This document shows, piece by piece, positions 46,001 through 53,538 of a stretch of 58,269 bases of DNA. How positions within the stretch are numbered: the first letter of the stretch is position 1; the number at the start of each line of letters is the position of its first letter. The stretch comes from UPXZ01 sp964634605 (lineage in GTDB: Bacteria > Bacteroidota > Bacteroidia > Bacteroidales > Paludibacteraceae), in NCBI GenBank assembly GCA_964634605.1, contig CAZWLJ010000013.1, positions 1-58,269 of the forward strand, given 5' to 3'. The position numbers were made by a program, and so were the translations under genes. The notes below the pieces were generated by a model that searched no databases, was not told the DNA's origin, and saw only the letters and a program-made list of their open reading frames with translations.

Positions 46001-46311
46001 TGATAGGTACCCGCACCTGGGGCGGGTTGGTAGGCATTTCGGGCAACGCGCGCTTAGTGGATGGCGGTTATATTTCGGTACCTCGTTTCGGCATTTTCGA
46101 CCAGTCTGGTGAATGGATTATCGAAGGTGTTGGAGTGTCGCCGGATATAGAAGTTGTGGACAGGCCCGAAGAACTCGCGAAAGGCAATGACCCGGGCATA
46201 CAAAAAGCAGTGGAAGTACTGCTCGACGAGCTGAAACAAAACCCGCGCAAAAAAGTGATAGCTCCGGCACCGCCTGACAGATCGAAATGGATTGAAGTGG
46301 AGATAAAGTGA
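43066..46311 (+). CDS. Tricorn-like S41 family peptidase, exported
   Basis: A 1081-residue protease. The ATG at 43066 opens a signal peptide (MKKLLLLLIISFFTIKAST); an upstream in-frame ATG at 42976 is less likely. A long N-terminal part with WSPDGK-type repeats (WSPDGKNIAYYS, WSPDSKHLVYFD, FSPDGDWVAYSK) forms the tricorn beta-propellers. A tricorn C1 and a PDZ domain (around KEGDYLISINGINL) follow, then the S41 fold, with the nucleophile Ser in GYSSSGGDAF near residue 970. Such enzymes degrade peptides in the periplasm. It lies between hydF (104 nt) and hydE (120 nt) with its own possible operator, so its link to hydrogenase maturation is unclear. Confidence 0.9.
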   Translation: MKKLLLLLIISFFTIKASTMNNARMLRYPDINGNLVAFVYAGDIWTVQSTGGEAKRLTSHSGIELFPKISPDGKWIAFSAEYSGSRQIWLMPANGGTARQLTFYNSEGVMPPRGGFDNVVLDWTPDSKRVLFRANRTAFGSRNGKYYTVSIDGGMEEPLPIVNGGFAALSPNGSQICFTPVDREFRTWKRYKGGRATELWTYNLKDNTSGQITHWAGTDQCPTWYGENIFYSSDQDTRLNIWRYNTITKENVQITHHKDFDVMWPSGNNGKLVYENGGYLFVMNTSSGKSEKINVNINYDNPNLLPFFKNVKEFIGSYSISPSGKRTLFDARGDIFSVPVENGEIENLTNTQGIREIFPVWSPDGKNIAYYSDATGEYEMYLLENRKGAQPRQLTKDSKAWKYTAEWSPDSKHLVYFDRTMKLWLVDAVSGKQSLIDQASAEEIRNYSFSPDGDWVAYSKSSPNYQSALWLYQISTGKNTQLTEASFSDSQPVFCRDGKFLFFTSNRDFNLAFSSFEFDYLYNNAGKIYALTLQNDGTTLKQYKNDIEKTGQEKTDTTKNAKKEKTPEKVQIDFENIQSRIVALPVNAGNYRIIGAVEEGLLYSSENKIMRYNIKTEKTEEILDGAGNGTLTADGKSFIYRSQNDFAVAKNQPGQKAGASKIDLTNLTMKINPRKEWNQIYADAFRIFRDYFYVGNLHGVDWNEIQKKYGDMLPDVPSRFDLDYILNEIVSETNTGHSYVDWGDIGHVDRIDGGLLGAELEADLKTGRYRIKKIYSGENWNESRRSPLTESGVKVKEGDYLISINGINLTTDINPYELLENQGGRHVELTVNNSPSATGANTFAVKTITSEQELRYMDWVNERRAMVDKLSGGKIGYIHVPNTAVEGNRELHRGIYSYNDKDALIIDDRYNGGGFIPDRMIDLLNRRTLVYWYQNGIKQSMKSPGIAHDGPKVMLINGYSSSGGDAFPYFFKKTGEGKLIGTRTWGGLVGISGNARLVDGGYISVPRFGIFDQSGEWIIEGVGVSPDIEVVDRPEELAKGNDPGIQKAVEVLLDELKQNPRKKVIAPAPPDRSKWIEVEIK

Positions 46312-46316
46312 AAAAA

Positions 46317-46342
46317 GCCCCCAACCCCCTGAGGGGGGGGAG
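46317..46342. repeat. C/G-run hairpin repeat, copy 5
   Basis: GCCCCCAACCCCCTGAGG followed by GGGGGGAG, 5 nt after the S41 peptidase stop. Confidence 0.85.
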
Positions 46343-46431
46343 TTTAGAGCACAATTAATGTGGATTGTATAAATATTAAATGCAAAATTTTTTGTTACAA
46401 CTGATTTTTAGCAGTTATAAAACAACATTTA

Positions 46432-47541
46432 ATGAAATTCGACAAATCAAAAAATTCTATTCAACGCTCTCTTGCTCCCCCTTCAGGGGGCTGGGGGGCC
46501 GACGACCTTATGCGCCTTTTGAATGCAGATTTCGACGACACACAAATGCTTTTTGAATTTTCTGAAAAAACCAAACTGCAAAACGTCGGTAATTCGGTAT
46601 ATCTGCGTGGTTTGATTGAACTTTCAAATATCTGCGAAAAAGATTGTTATTATTGCGGCATCCGAAAATCCAATGAAAAAGTCCACCGTTATACCCTGAG
46701 AGAAGAAGAAACGCTGGAAACCATCCGTTACGCATATGAAAAAGGTTACGGCTCGGTAGCCATTCAGTCGGGCGAGGTACAGAGCAAGGCATTTACTGAA
46801 AAAATCAACCGCATTCTATGTAAAGCAATGGAAATCTGTAACGGCGAATTAGGCATTACCCTTTCCTGCGGTGAACAAACCGAAGAAACCTACCGGCGGT
46901 GGTTTGACAGCGGTGCAAAGCGTTACTTGCTGCGCATCGAAACTTCCAGTCCGGAACTGTACCGGAAACTTCACCCCGGCGACAAAAAACATAGTTTCGA
47001 AAAACGGCTGGAAGCACTGAAATTGTTGAAATCCATCGGTTACCAGACCGGAACGGGCGTGATGATCGGACTGCCTTTTCAGACTGTTGAAGATCTGGCG
47101 GACGACCTGCTGTTCATGCGGGATTTCGACATCGTGATGTGCGGCATGGGTCCGTACATTGAGCATCACGAGACACCTCTGTATCAATTTAAAAATACAC
47201 TATTGCCTCTAGAAGAAAGATTAAAACTGGCTATGAAAATGATTGCTGTTTTACGAATTATGATGCCCGATATCAATATCGCAGCCACTACCGCCCTGCA
47301 AACCATTGAAAAAAATGCCCGGATGCATGCCATCCAAATCGGTGCTAATGTGCTGATGCCCAACATAACTCCGCATTGTTACCGCGACGATTATTTTCTA
47401 TATGAAAACAAACCGGTGTCCGGTCAAAGCAGGGAAGATGATCTGGAAAATCTCGAAAAATCACTGCAAGCCATCGGACACCGGATTGGGTACGGAGTGC
47501 AGGGAAACTCGAAACATTTTATAAGCCCAATAACCCGCTGA
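46432..47541 (+). CDS. hydE: [FeFe]-hydrogenase H-cluster maturase HydE (radical SAM)
   Basis: A 369-residue radical SAM enzyme needed to build the dithiomethylamine bridge of the H-cluster. The cluster motif CEKDCYYC has C68, C72 and C75. Further family blocks are AIQSGEVQ, GELGITLSCGEQ and YLLRIETSSPELY. No second C-terminal cluster motif is seen, as in many HydE. Residues 12-22 (RSLAPPSGGWG) are encoded by a hairpin repeat, so the true start may be the ATG at 46510 (residue 27, MRLLNADF), with the G-rich repeat as leader. It ends the maturase set; the convergent hydC is on the other side of a terminator. Confidence 0.94.
   Translation: MKFDKSKNSIQRSLAPPSGGWGADDLMRLLNADFDDTQMLFEFSEKTKLQNVGNSVYLRGLIELSNICEKDCYYCGIRKSNEKVHRYTLREEETLETIRYAYEKGYGSVAIQSGEVQSKAFTEKINRILCKAMEICNGELGITLSCGEQTEETYRRWFDSGAKRYLLRIETSSPELYRKLHPGDKKHSFEKRLEALKLLKSIGYQTGTGVMIGLPFQTVEDLADDLLFMRDFDIVMCGMGPYIEHHETPLYQFKNTLLPLEERLKLAMKMIAVLRIMMPDINIAATTALQTIEKNARMHAIQIGANVLMPNITPHCYRDDYFLYENKPVSGQSREDDLENLEKSLQAIGHRIGYGVQGNSKHFISPITR
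46474..46500. repeat. C/G-run hairpin repeat, copy 6, within the 5' part of hydE
   Basis: GCTCCCCCTTCAGGGGG followed by CTGGGGGGCC; overlaps the first codons of the annotated hydE frame. Confidence 0.85.
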
Positions 47542-47623
47542 GCAGGAAAAATATGTTGATATTCAGGAATATCCGGATTTCATATCATCATCAACATCAT
47601 ATCGTCTAATCAACTCCGAAAAA

Positions 47624-47655
47624 AACGGGGTAAGTTTTTGAAAACCTACCCCGTT
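47624..47655. terminator. Bidirectional terminator between hydE and hydC
   Basis: AACGGGGTA / TACCCCGTT arms with a 14-nt loop, in a tract with flanking A-run on the left; the only hairpin between the converging maturase and hydrogenase genes. Confidence 0.7.
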
Positions 47656-47674
47656 AATGACTGAAAATGAGTTT

Positions 47675-48184
47675 TTATTTATGTTCCTCCAAAATAGCTC
47701 TTACACCTTCCGGCGAAACCCGTCCGTACACCTTCTCTCCCACCATCACCACGGGCGCAAGTCCGCACGCACCTACACAGCGCAGGCAGCTGATGGAAAA
47801 TTTCTTGTCGGCAGTAGTTTCACCCACACCGATTTCGAGCACTTTTTTGAATTCGTCCAGGATTTTCTCGGCGCCACGCACATAGCAGGCCGTTCCCATG
47901 CAAACAGAAATCGGGTGTTCGCCTTTGGGCACCATTGTGAAAAACGAGTAGAACGTCACAACGCCGTAAACATGCGCCACCGAGATGTTCAAATTGTGGG
48001 CAATCACATCCTGCACTTCGGCTGGCAGATACCCGAACGTCATCTGCGTTTCGTGAAGCACGTTAATCAGTTCTCCCGGGTCGTTATCAAAACTGTCGCA
48101 TATCTCATTGATTTTCTCAATCTTATCGTCAGATAATTTTATCTTGACTTCTATTTTCTTTTCAGGCAATGTTTGTACTGTCAT
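47675..48184 (-). CDS. hydC: NADH-dependent [FeFe]-hydrogenase subunit HydC (NuoE-like)
   Basis: A 169-residue thioredoxin-fold [2Fe-2S] protein that carries electrons between the flavin subunit and HydA. The cluster ligands are C95 and C100 (SVCMGTACY) and C136 and C140 (CVGAC), the NuoE pattern. The ATG at 48184 (MTVQTLPEKK) is chosen; a TTG upstream would begin in repeat copy 7. It is the last gene of the hydrogenase array. Many HydABC operons place hydC first, so here it is displaced to the 3' end and separated from hydA by 417 window positions including the gap (about 260 nt once the duplicated overlap is removed). Confidence 0.92.
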   Translation of the reverse strand: MTVQTLPEKKIEVKIKLSDDKIEKINEICDSFDNDPGELINVLHETQMTFGYLPAEVQDVIAHNLNISVAHVYGVVTFYSFFTMVPKGEHPISVCMGTACYVRGAEKILDEFKKVLEIGVGETTADKKFSISCLRCVGACGLAPVVMVGEKVYGRVSPEGVRAILEEHK

Positions 48185-48196
48185 AATATTATATAT

Positions 48197-48221
48197 GCCC
48201 CCCAACCCCCTGAAGGGGGAG
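48197..48221. repeat. C/G-run hairpin repeat, copy 7
   Basis: GCCCCCCAACCCCCTGAA followed by GGGGGAG, 13 nt upstream of the hydC start, in its leader. Confidence 0.85.
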
Positions 48222-48410
48222 TTATTGAGCGTTTTATTAAGTTATTAGCATTCATTCTTTTTGCAATCGGGCACTGACGCTTCAAGCGGCATTGACCATA
48301 TTTCATTTATTAAAGATTCTCTCTATGCAAAGTGCTCCGTCGGTTGACGGATCATTTTGCTGTTAAAGTTATCTTTATTTAGGCATAAAACTTGACCTAC
48401 CCTCCCAAAA

Positions 48411-48437
48411 TCCCCCCTTTAGGGGGTTAGGGGGCAG
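48411..48437. repeat. C/G-run hairpin repeat, copy 8
   Basis: TCCCCCCTTTAGGGGG then TTAGGGGGCAG: the reverse complement layout of copy 12. It lies just 3' of hydA. The rest of the spacer 48222-48446 shows only a 6-bp hairpin at 48336-48351 and no gene. Confidence 0.85.
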
Positions 48438-48501
48438 TTCTGTTTCTTAATGTTCAATCGTAACTTCCACACTCTTATCATAATAATGTGTATGCAGCAG
48501 C

Positions 48502-48601
48502 NNNNNNNNNNNNNNNNNNNNNNNNNNNNNNNNNNNNNNNNNNNNNNNNNNNNNNNNNNNNNNNNNNNNNNNNNNNNNNNNNNNNNNNNNNNNNNNNNNN
48601 N
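48502..48601. other. Scaffold gap of 100 N flanked by a duplicated 55-bp contig end
   Basis: The 55 bases at 48447-48501 are identical to those at 48602-48656. This is what an unmerged overlap between two contigs looks like. If so, no sequence is missing and the true distance is shorter by 155 positions. The frame of hydA is complete on the right-hand side. Confidence 0.9.
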
Positions 48602-50374
48602 TTAATGTTCAATCGTAACTTCCACACTCTTATCATAATAATGTGTATGCAGCAGCGAGTGCGCTTTGTGCCCGCCGGGTTCGCCGAGAAATTCTTTATA
48701 CAGCTTCACGATGTATGGATTTTCATGCGATTTACGCAATGTTTTCCGTTCGTCCTCGGTATAAATAGCGCCGGCTCTGGCTTTCAGAATTTCGCTGTGA
48801 CCGTGGTGGAACGGCTGACCGCCACCGCCGATACATCCTCCCGGACAAGCCATAATTTCAATGGCGTGGTATTTTGAGCGTCCGGCACGAACTTCATTCA
48901 GCAGTTTACGAGCGTTGCCCAATCCGTGCGCAATACCGATGTTCACGGGCAATCCGTCAAAGTCGATAGTAGCAGAACGGATTCCTTCAATACCTCGAAG
49001 CTCGTTGAATTCCACTTTATCCAACGATTTTCCGGTAAATAATTCGTATGCCGTACGGCAAGCCGCTTCAATCACACCCCCAGTATTTCCGAAAATAACA
49101 CCCGCACCGGTTGACTCGCCCAGCGGAGCGTCAAATTCTTCATCGGGCAAGTTCAGGAAGTCAATATTAGCTTGCTTGATAAAGTGTGCCAACTCACGGG
49201 TTGACATGGAGAAATCGACATCGGGATTTCCGTCCACTTTGAATTCGTCACGCTGGCACTCGTATTTTTTAGCCAGACAAGGCATGATGGAAACTACCAC
49301 CAAATCTTTCCGGTCAACACCGATTTTATCGGCAAAATAAGTTTTGGCAATGGCGCCAAACATCTGCTGAGGCGATTTGGCCGTTGAAGGCACATCCAGT
49401 AAATCAGGGAAATTATGTTCAAAGAAATTCACCCAACCCGGACAGCACGAGGTCAAAATCGGCAATTTTACGTTTTTATCTCCATTCAAATGGCTTTTTA
49501 ACCTGCCCAGAAGTTCAGTTCCTTCTTCGATAATGGTTAAGTCGGCTGCAAAGTCGGTGTCAAAAATGTACTTAAACCCGAGGCGACGCAGGGCTGCCAC
49601 CATTTTTCCGGTAACAAGCGAACCCGGTTCCAGCCCGAATTCTTCGCCCAAAGCTGCACGAACGGAAGGAGCGGTTTGCACAACCACCGTTTTAGCCGGA
49701 TTACTTAACGCCCGAAGCACCTGAGTGGTATGGTCAACTTCGGTCAAAGCTCCTGTAGGACAAACAGATACACACTGTCCGCAATAGGTACACGGCGATT
49801 TTTCCAAGTCCATTTCAAAGGCGGGAGCCACCACAGACATAAATCCACGATTCACCGCCGAAAGTGCTCCAACGGTCTGAACCTCGTTGCACATCATTTC
49901 GCAACGACGACACATCACGCACTTGTCCACTTCACGAATGATGGACGGAGACAAGTCTTTCCGGTAGGTTGATTTTTCTCCCTGATACGGAATTTCACGG
50001 ATACCGCACTGAATAGCAAGGCTTTGTAATTCACAGTCGCCCGATTTTGCACATACCAAACAATCGAACGGGTGGTCGGAAATGATTAATTTCAATACCG
50101 TTTTACGGGCATTCAGCACACGGATGTTGTTCGAGTGAATAACCATTCCCGGAGTAACTTCCGTGATACAGGACGGCGCCAGATTGCGGCGGCCTTCAAC
50201 CTCCACCACACAGATACGGCATCCGCCCGGTTTATTCTCAATATCCATGCTGTGAAGCTCCATGTGGCAAAGGGTAGGTATTTCGATGCCGGCCTGACGA
50301 GCCGCTTTCAAAATGGTAGTCCCTTTTTCTACTTCAATTTTTTTATTATCTATTGTTAATTCTACTTTTTCCAT
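48602..50374 (-). CDS. hydA: [FeFe]-hydrogenase catalytic subunit HydA (NAD(H)-linked, electron-bifurcating type)
   Basis: A 590-residue hydrogenase. N-terminal [2Fe-2S] ligands: C36, C52, C55, C69. Histidine-ligated cluster: H101, C105, C108, C114. Two [4Fe-4S] clusters: C152/155/158/162 and C195/198/201/205. H-cluster motifs: TSCCPGW with the proton-relay C310 and ligand C311, MPCLAKK with C366, and EIMACPGGCIGGGGQP with C510 and C514. All active-site residues are present, so it should be active. A long C-terminal tail follows. With HydB and HydC it forms an NADH- (and possibly ferredoxin-) dependent complex that makes or takes up H2; whether it bifurcates cannot be told from sequence alone. 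Confidence 0.96.
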   Translation of the reverse strand: MEKVELTIDNKKIEVEKGTTILKAARQAGIEIPTLCHMELHSMDIENKPGGCRICVVEVEGRRNLAPSCITEVTPGMVIHSNNIRVLNARKTVLKLIISDHPFDCLVCAKSGDCELQSLAIQCGIREIPYQGEKSTYRKDLSPSIIREVDKCVMCRRCEMMCNEVQTVGALSAVNRGFMSVVAPAFEMDLEKSPCTYCGQCVSVCPTGALTEVDHTTQVLRALSNPAKTVVVQTAPSVRAALGEEFGLEPGSLVTGKMVAALRRLGFKYIFDTDFAADLTIIEEGTELLGRLKSHLNGDKNVKLPILTSCCPGWVNFFEHNFPDLLDVPSTAKSPQQMFGAIAKTYFADKIGVDRKDLVVVSIMPCLAKKYECQRDEFKVDGNPDVDFSMSTRELAHFIKQANIDFLNLPDEEFDAPLGESTGAGVIFGNTGGVIEAACRTAYELFTGKSLDKVEFNELRGIEGIRSATIDFDGLPVNIGIAHGLGNARKLLNEVRAGRSKYHAIEIMACPGGCIGGGGQPFHHGHSEILKARAGAIYTEDERKTLRKSHENPYIVKLYKEFLGEPGGHKAHSLLHTHYYDKSVEVTIEH

Positions 50375-50427
50375 TTTTTGCAGATTTTTTATATAATCGG
50401 TTAATCTGATTAAATTTCAACGATTTT

Positions 50428-50465
50428 GCCTCTCCCTCCGCCCTCTCCAAGGAGAGGGAACTGCG
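50428..50465. repeat. C/G-run hairpin repeat, copy 9 (variant)
   Basis: A related element with an 8-bp perfect stem CCCTCTCC/GGAGAGGG, in the hydB-hydA spacer. Confidence 0.6.
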
Positions 50466-50507
50466 ACTTGCAGCTTTTCAGAGATACTTCATTAATCGCA
50501 CTTCGTA

Positions 50508-50541
50508 AGCCTCCCCCTTGGGGGAGGTTTGGAGGGGGCTT
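50508..50541. repeat. C/G-run hairpin repeat, copy 10 (variant)
   Basis: AGCCTCCCCCTTGGGGGAGG then TTTGGAGGGGGCT, 6 nt after the hydB stop; perfect CTCCCCCTTGGGGGAG hairpin core. Confidence 0.75.
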
Positions 50542-50546
50542 TTCGC

Positions 50547-52358
50547 TTACGCCAACGAATATTCCGGTGTCAGGTGAATAGCATCAAACTTACATTTTTC
50601 CATACAAGCGCCGCACTTAATACAGACTTCTTGATGAATAAAATGTGATTGCTTTCTTTCGCCCGTAATGGCGTTAACAGGACAATTACGCACACAAAGC
50701 ATACAGCCGATACAGGTATCCGGGTCAATGACGTAATAAAGTAGGTTTTTGCAATGTCCTGAACGGCATTTCTTATCGTGAACGTGCTCGATATATTCTT
50801 CGTGGAAATTTGTCAGCGTGGAAAGCACCGGATTTGGCGATGTCTGCCCAAGTCCGCAGAGTGATGTGTCTTTAATCACATTGCTCAGGTTTTTCAGACG
50901 TTCGAGGTCTTCGTCGGTTCCGTTTCCGTCACATATTTTAGCCAGAATTTCATTCAACCGTTTGTTTCCGATTCGACAGGGAGCGCATTTTCCGCAACTT
51001 TCTTCCACTATAAAATCAAGGTAGAATTTGGCAACCGAAACCATGCAGTCGTCCTCGTCCATCACAATCATACCACCGGAACCCATCATAGAGCCGGCCT
51101 GAAGCAGGTTGTCATAATCAATCGGCGTATCCAAGTGTTTTTCTGTCAGACAACCGCCCGAAGGCCCTCCGGTCTGTACGGCTTTGAATTTTTTACCTCC
51201 TTTGATTCCGCCGCCGATTTCGTAAATAATCTCACGCAGAGTAATGCCCATCGGCACTTCAATCAATCCTACGTTATTGATTTTTCCGGCCAAAGCAAAC
51301 ACTTTCGTTCCTTTGGATTTTTCCGTTCCGATGGACGAGAACCAGTCAGCGCCTTTCAGAATAATAGCAGGAATATTGGCAAACGTCTCAACGTTGTTCA
51401 CGTTGGTTGGTTTTTCCAAGTATCCTTTTACAGATGGGAATGGCGGTTTGTTGGTCGGTTCGCCACGTTTTCCTTCCATGGAATGGATGAGCGCCGTTTC
51501 TTCACCGCATACGAAAGCTCCGGCTCCGTAGCGAAGTTTAATTTTGAAATTAAATCCTGTTCCAAGAATATCATCTCCGAGCAAACCCATTTCTTCCGCC
51601 TGCTTGATAGCCACTTTCAGGCGTTTGATAGCCAGCGGATATTCGGCACGGATGTAAATCAAACCTTCGTCGGCACCGATACAATAACCGCAAATCGCCA
51701 TGGCTTCGAGCACGGAGTGCGGGTCACCTTCGAGAATGGAGCGGTCCATAAATGCGCCCGGGTCACCCTCGTCGGCATTACAAACCACGTATTTTTTATC
51801 AGAAACACTTTTTTGCGTAATTTCCCATTTCAGTCCGGTGGGGAAACCGCCGCCTCCACGTCCACGCAAACCGGATTTTTTAATTATCTCGATGGCATCG
51901 GTAGGCGTCATTTCCGACAGCACTTTACCCAACGCCTGATAAGCATCGTGAGCAATGGATTCTTCGATATTTTCCGGGTCAACAAGTCCGCAATTCCGCA
52001 ACGCAATGCGCAACTGTTTTTTGTAGAAACCCATGTGTTTGGAATCGGGCACGTGCTCTTCGTTTTCCGGATTCACATACAGCAACCGCTTTACACGACG
52101 GCCTTTGATGATATGCTCGTCAATAATTTCCTGTGCATCATCCGGTTTTACTTCTACATAAAAAGTGTTGTCCGGAAGCACATTTACAATCGGTCCTTTT
52201 TCACAAAATCCGAAACATCCGGTGCGGATAACCTGAACATCTTCGATAAGCCCTTTTGTCGCCAACTCCCTTTCCAGGTTGTTGAATATTGCCTCGCTAT
52301 TGGACGACTGACAGCCTGTACCACCGCATATCAATATGTGCATTTTGTATTTAGCCAT
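50547..52358 (-). CDS. hydB: NADH-dependent [FeFe]-hydrogenase flavin subunit HydB (NuoF-like)
   Basis: A 603-residue fusion. An N-terminal thioredoxin-like [2Fe-2S] domain has C11, C16, C48 and C52. The NuoF core follows with GLRGRGGGGFPTGLKWE, which binds FMN/NADH, NADEGDPGAFMDRS, and SCGKCAPCRIG for a [4Fe-4S] cluster. The C-terminus is a two-cluster ferredoxin with CIGCMLCVRNC and CIKCGACMEKC. It is the NAD(H) and flavin site of the HydABC complex. An unusually strong Shine-Dalgarno AAAGGAGGA is 7 nt upstream, and its start is 17 nt from the stop of the small ferredoxin gene. Confidence 0.95.
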   Translation of the reverse strand: MAKYKMHILICGGTGCQSSNSEAIFNNLERELATKGLIEDVQVIRTGCFGFCEKGPIVNVLPDNTFYVEVKPDDAQEIIDEHIIKGRRVKRLLYVNPENEEHVPDSKHMGFYKKQLRIALRNCGLVDPENIEESIAHDAYQALGKVLSEMTPTDAIEIIKKSGLRGRGGGGFPTGLKWEITQKSVSDKKYVVCNADEGDPGAFMDRSILEGDPHSVLEAMAICGYCIGADEGLIYIRAEYPLAIKRLKVAIKQAEEMGLLGDDILGTGFNFKIKLRYGAGAFVCGEETALIHSMEGKRGEPTNKPPFPSVKGYLEKPTNVNNVETFANIPAIILKGADWFSSIGTEKSKGTKVFALAGKINNVGLIEVPMGITLREIIYEIGGGIKGGKKFKAVQTGGPSGGCLTEKHLDTPIDYDNLLQAGSMMGSGGMIVMDEDDCMVSVAKFYLDFIVEESCGKCAPCRIGNKRLNEILAKICDGNGTDEDLERLKNLSNVIKDTSLCGLGQTSPNPVLSTLTNFHEEYIEHVHDKKCRSGHCKNLLYYVIDPDTCIGCMLCVRNCPVNAITGERKQSHFIHQEVCIKCGACMEKCKFDAIHLTPEYSLA

Positions 52359-52365
52359 TTCTTAG

Positions 52366-52374
52366 TCCTCCTTT
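52366..52374 (-). promoter_or_regulatory. Strong Shine-Dalgarno site of hydB
   Basis: AAAGGAGGA on the minus strand, 7 nt before the ATG. Such canonical sites are rare in Bacteroidota; none is seen at the other genes of this array. Confidence 0.8.
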
Positions 52375-52375
52375 C

Positions 52376-52768
52376 TTAATTGATTGTTTCGTAATTTCGG
52401 GGAATGATTCCGTCCACCAATTCGCCGTTTTTGATGTAACGCTCGATGATTTCATCTGCTTTTTTTACATCCACATAACCGAATACGACCGGTTCAGAAT
52501 CCTTCAGTTTTACTTCGATGGTGGGTTCTGCATAGCAATAACCCATGCAACCGGTTTGTGTAATCACGGCTTCGATGTTTCTTTTGTCGAGTTCTTCAAG
52601 AAAAAACTCCATTACTTCCTTAGCTCCGGAAGCAATCCCGCAGGTTGCCATAGCCACCTTTACCTGTACCAGATTTTCGGAACGACTGGCTCTGTCTCGT
52701 AAATCAACATGAGATTTGTACTTCTCCTGTTTAAGTTTCAGGTCAGCCAATGTTTTTATTTTTTCCAT
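52376..52768 (-). CDS. Thioredoxin-like [2Fe-2S] protein of the hydrogenase cluster
   Basis: A 130-residue protein similar to the C-terminal part of NuoE-type proteins. Its cluster region is AMATCGIASGAKE with C43 and TGCMGYCYAEP with C74 and C78. A fourth Cys, expected five residues after C43, is Gly48 here, so only three Cys are present in the whole protein. In clostridial and Thermotogales hydrogenase loci a protein of this type is found beside HydB; I recall the ATCGIA form as usual for that family. It precedes hydB by 17 nt. Likely role: extra electron carrier or assembly factor of the complex. Confidence 0.8.
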   Translation of the reverse strand: MEKIKTLADLKLKQEKYKSHVDLRDRASRSENLVQVKVAMATCGIASGAKEVMEFFLEELDKRNIEAVITQTGCMGYCYAEPTIEVKLKDSEPVVFGYVDVKKADEIIERYIKNGELVDGIIPRNYETIN

Positions 52769-52838
52769 TTTTTGTTTGATATGATTAACAGTTAATCAAT
52801 AATATTTTTGTTTTGTTGTATGTGTTTGATGACAGATG

Positions 52839-53405
52839 TCAACATAAATAACTTTCTTTTTTTCTTTGTCCGAAAAGCTCTTTCAGATTTTCGTTGATGT
52901 ATTCTTTTACCGCAGCCGACATTTCGGCGTTGCTTAATTCTTCGATTCCGTTCTCTTTCAATTCCCGGGTACTCATTTCAAATTTTTCCTCATCCATTTC
53001 GTAGGTAAATGCGAAGTTGATTCCCGGATTTGCAATCAGCAATAAAATCAGGTAACCGGCCAAATCTCCCAGCGGAATGCAATCGGGATGATTGGTTTTG
53101 TAAACGGCTTTGATTTCAGTGCCGACTCCTTTTTCGGAGTAAATATCCAGACTTCCACCCGTTTGCTCGCTTGTCATTTTCAGGAAAGGGACTCCCAAAC
53201 CGACTTTTCGGGTGGTGCGGGAGGTGAAAAATGGGTCAGCTAACTTCGCTGCCGTTTTTTCGTCCATCCCCGTTCCATCGTCTTTTACCGAAAATGTAAG
53301 CGTAAATTCTTCGTTGTTTTCAATGATTTTCAGCTCAATATTCTTCGCTCCTGCACGAATTGAATTTTGAGCAATATCCATCATATGCATTGCAAGGTTT
53401 ACCAT
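52839..53405 (-). CDS. GHKL-type ATP-binding protein (HATPase_c), no histidine-phosphorylation domain
   Basis: A 188-residue protein with a histidine-kinase-type ATPase domain over most of its length. N-box MMDIAQNSIRAGA (about 8-20), G1 DDGTGMDE (about 41-48), G2 KVGLGVPFLK (about 67-76). A 75-residue C-terminal part with no recognised domain follows. There is no sensor or phospho-acceptor His domain, so it is a stand-alone GHKL ATPase, perhaps a protein kinase in the manner of RsbW. Proteins like it sit in clostridial [FeFe]-hydrogenase loci. Its start is preceded by repeat copy 12. Confidence 0.8.
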   Translation of the reverse strand: MVNLAMHMMDIAQNSIRAGAKNIELKIIENNEEFTLTFSVKDDGTGMDEKTAAKLADPFFTSRTTRKVGLGVPFLKMTSEQTGGSLDIYSEKGVGTEIKAVYKTNHPDCIPLGDLAGYLILLLIANPGINFAFTYEMDEEKFEMSTRELKENGIEELSNAEMSAAVKEYINENLKELFGQRKKESYLC

Positions 53406-53411
53406 AGAAGC

Positions 53412-53438
53412 CTGCCCCCTAACCCCCTAAAGGGGGAA
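53412..53438. repeat. C/G-run hairpin repeat, copy 12 (best match to the consensus)
   Basis: CTGCCCCCTAACCCCCTAA followed by AGGGGGAA, 6 nt upstream of the GHKL ATPase start. Confidence 0.9.
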
Positions 53439-53511
53439 TTAGTCCGAACTTTGATTTTTGTGATTTTTATGATTGAAAAGATATTCAAACTATAATCAAC
53501 CGCACACATCA

Positions 53512-53538
53512 ACTCCCCCTTCAGGGGGTTGGGGGGGC
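53512..53538. repeat. C/G-run hairpin repeat, copy 11; supplies the PHP gene stop codon
   Basis: ACTCCCCCTTCAGGGGG followed by TTGGGGGGGC. On the minus strand it encodes the last residues APPTP and the TGA of the PHP gene. Confidence 0.85.

Noticed and set aside
48488..48877. Open frame running through the N gap
   Set aside because: It exists only because N codons do not stop translation; it is antisense to hydA.
51135..52379. A 414-codon open frame antisense to hydB
   Set aside because: It mirrors the hydB codons, shows no domain, and hydB has clear motifs throughout.
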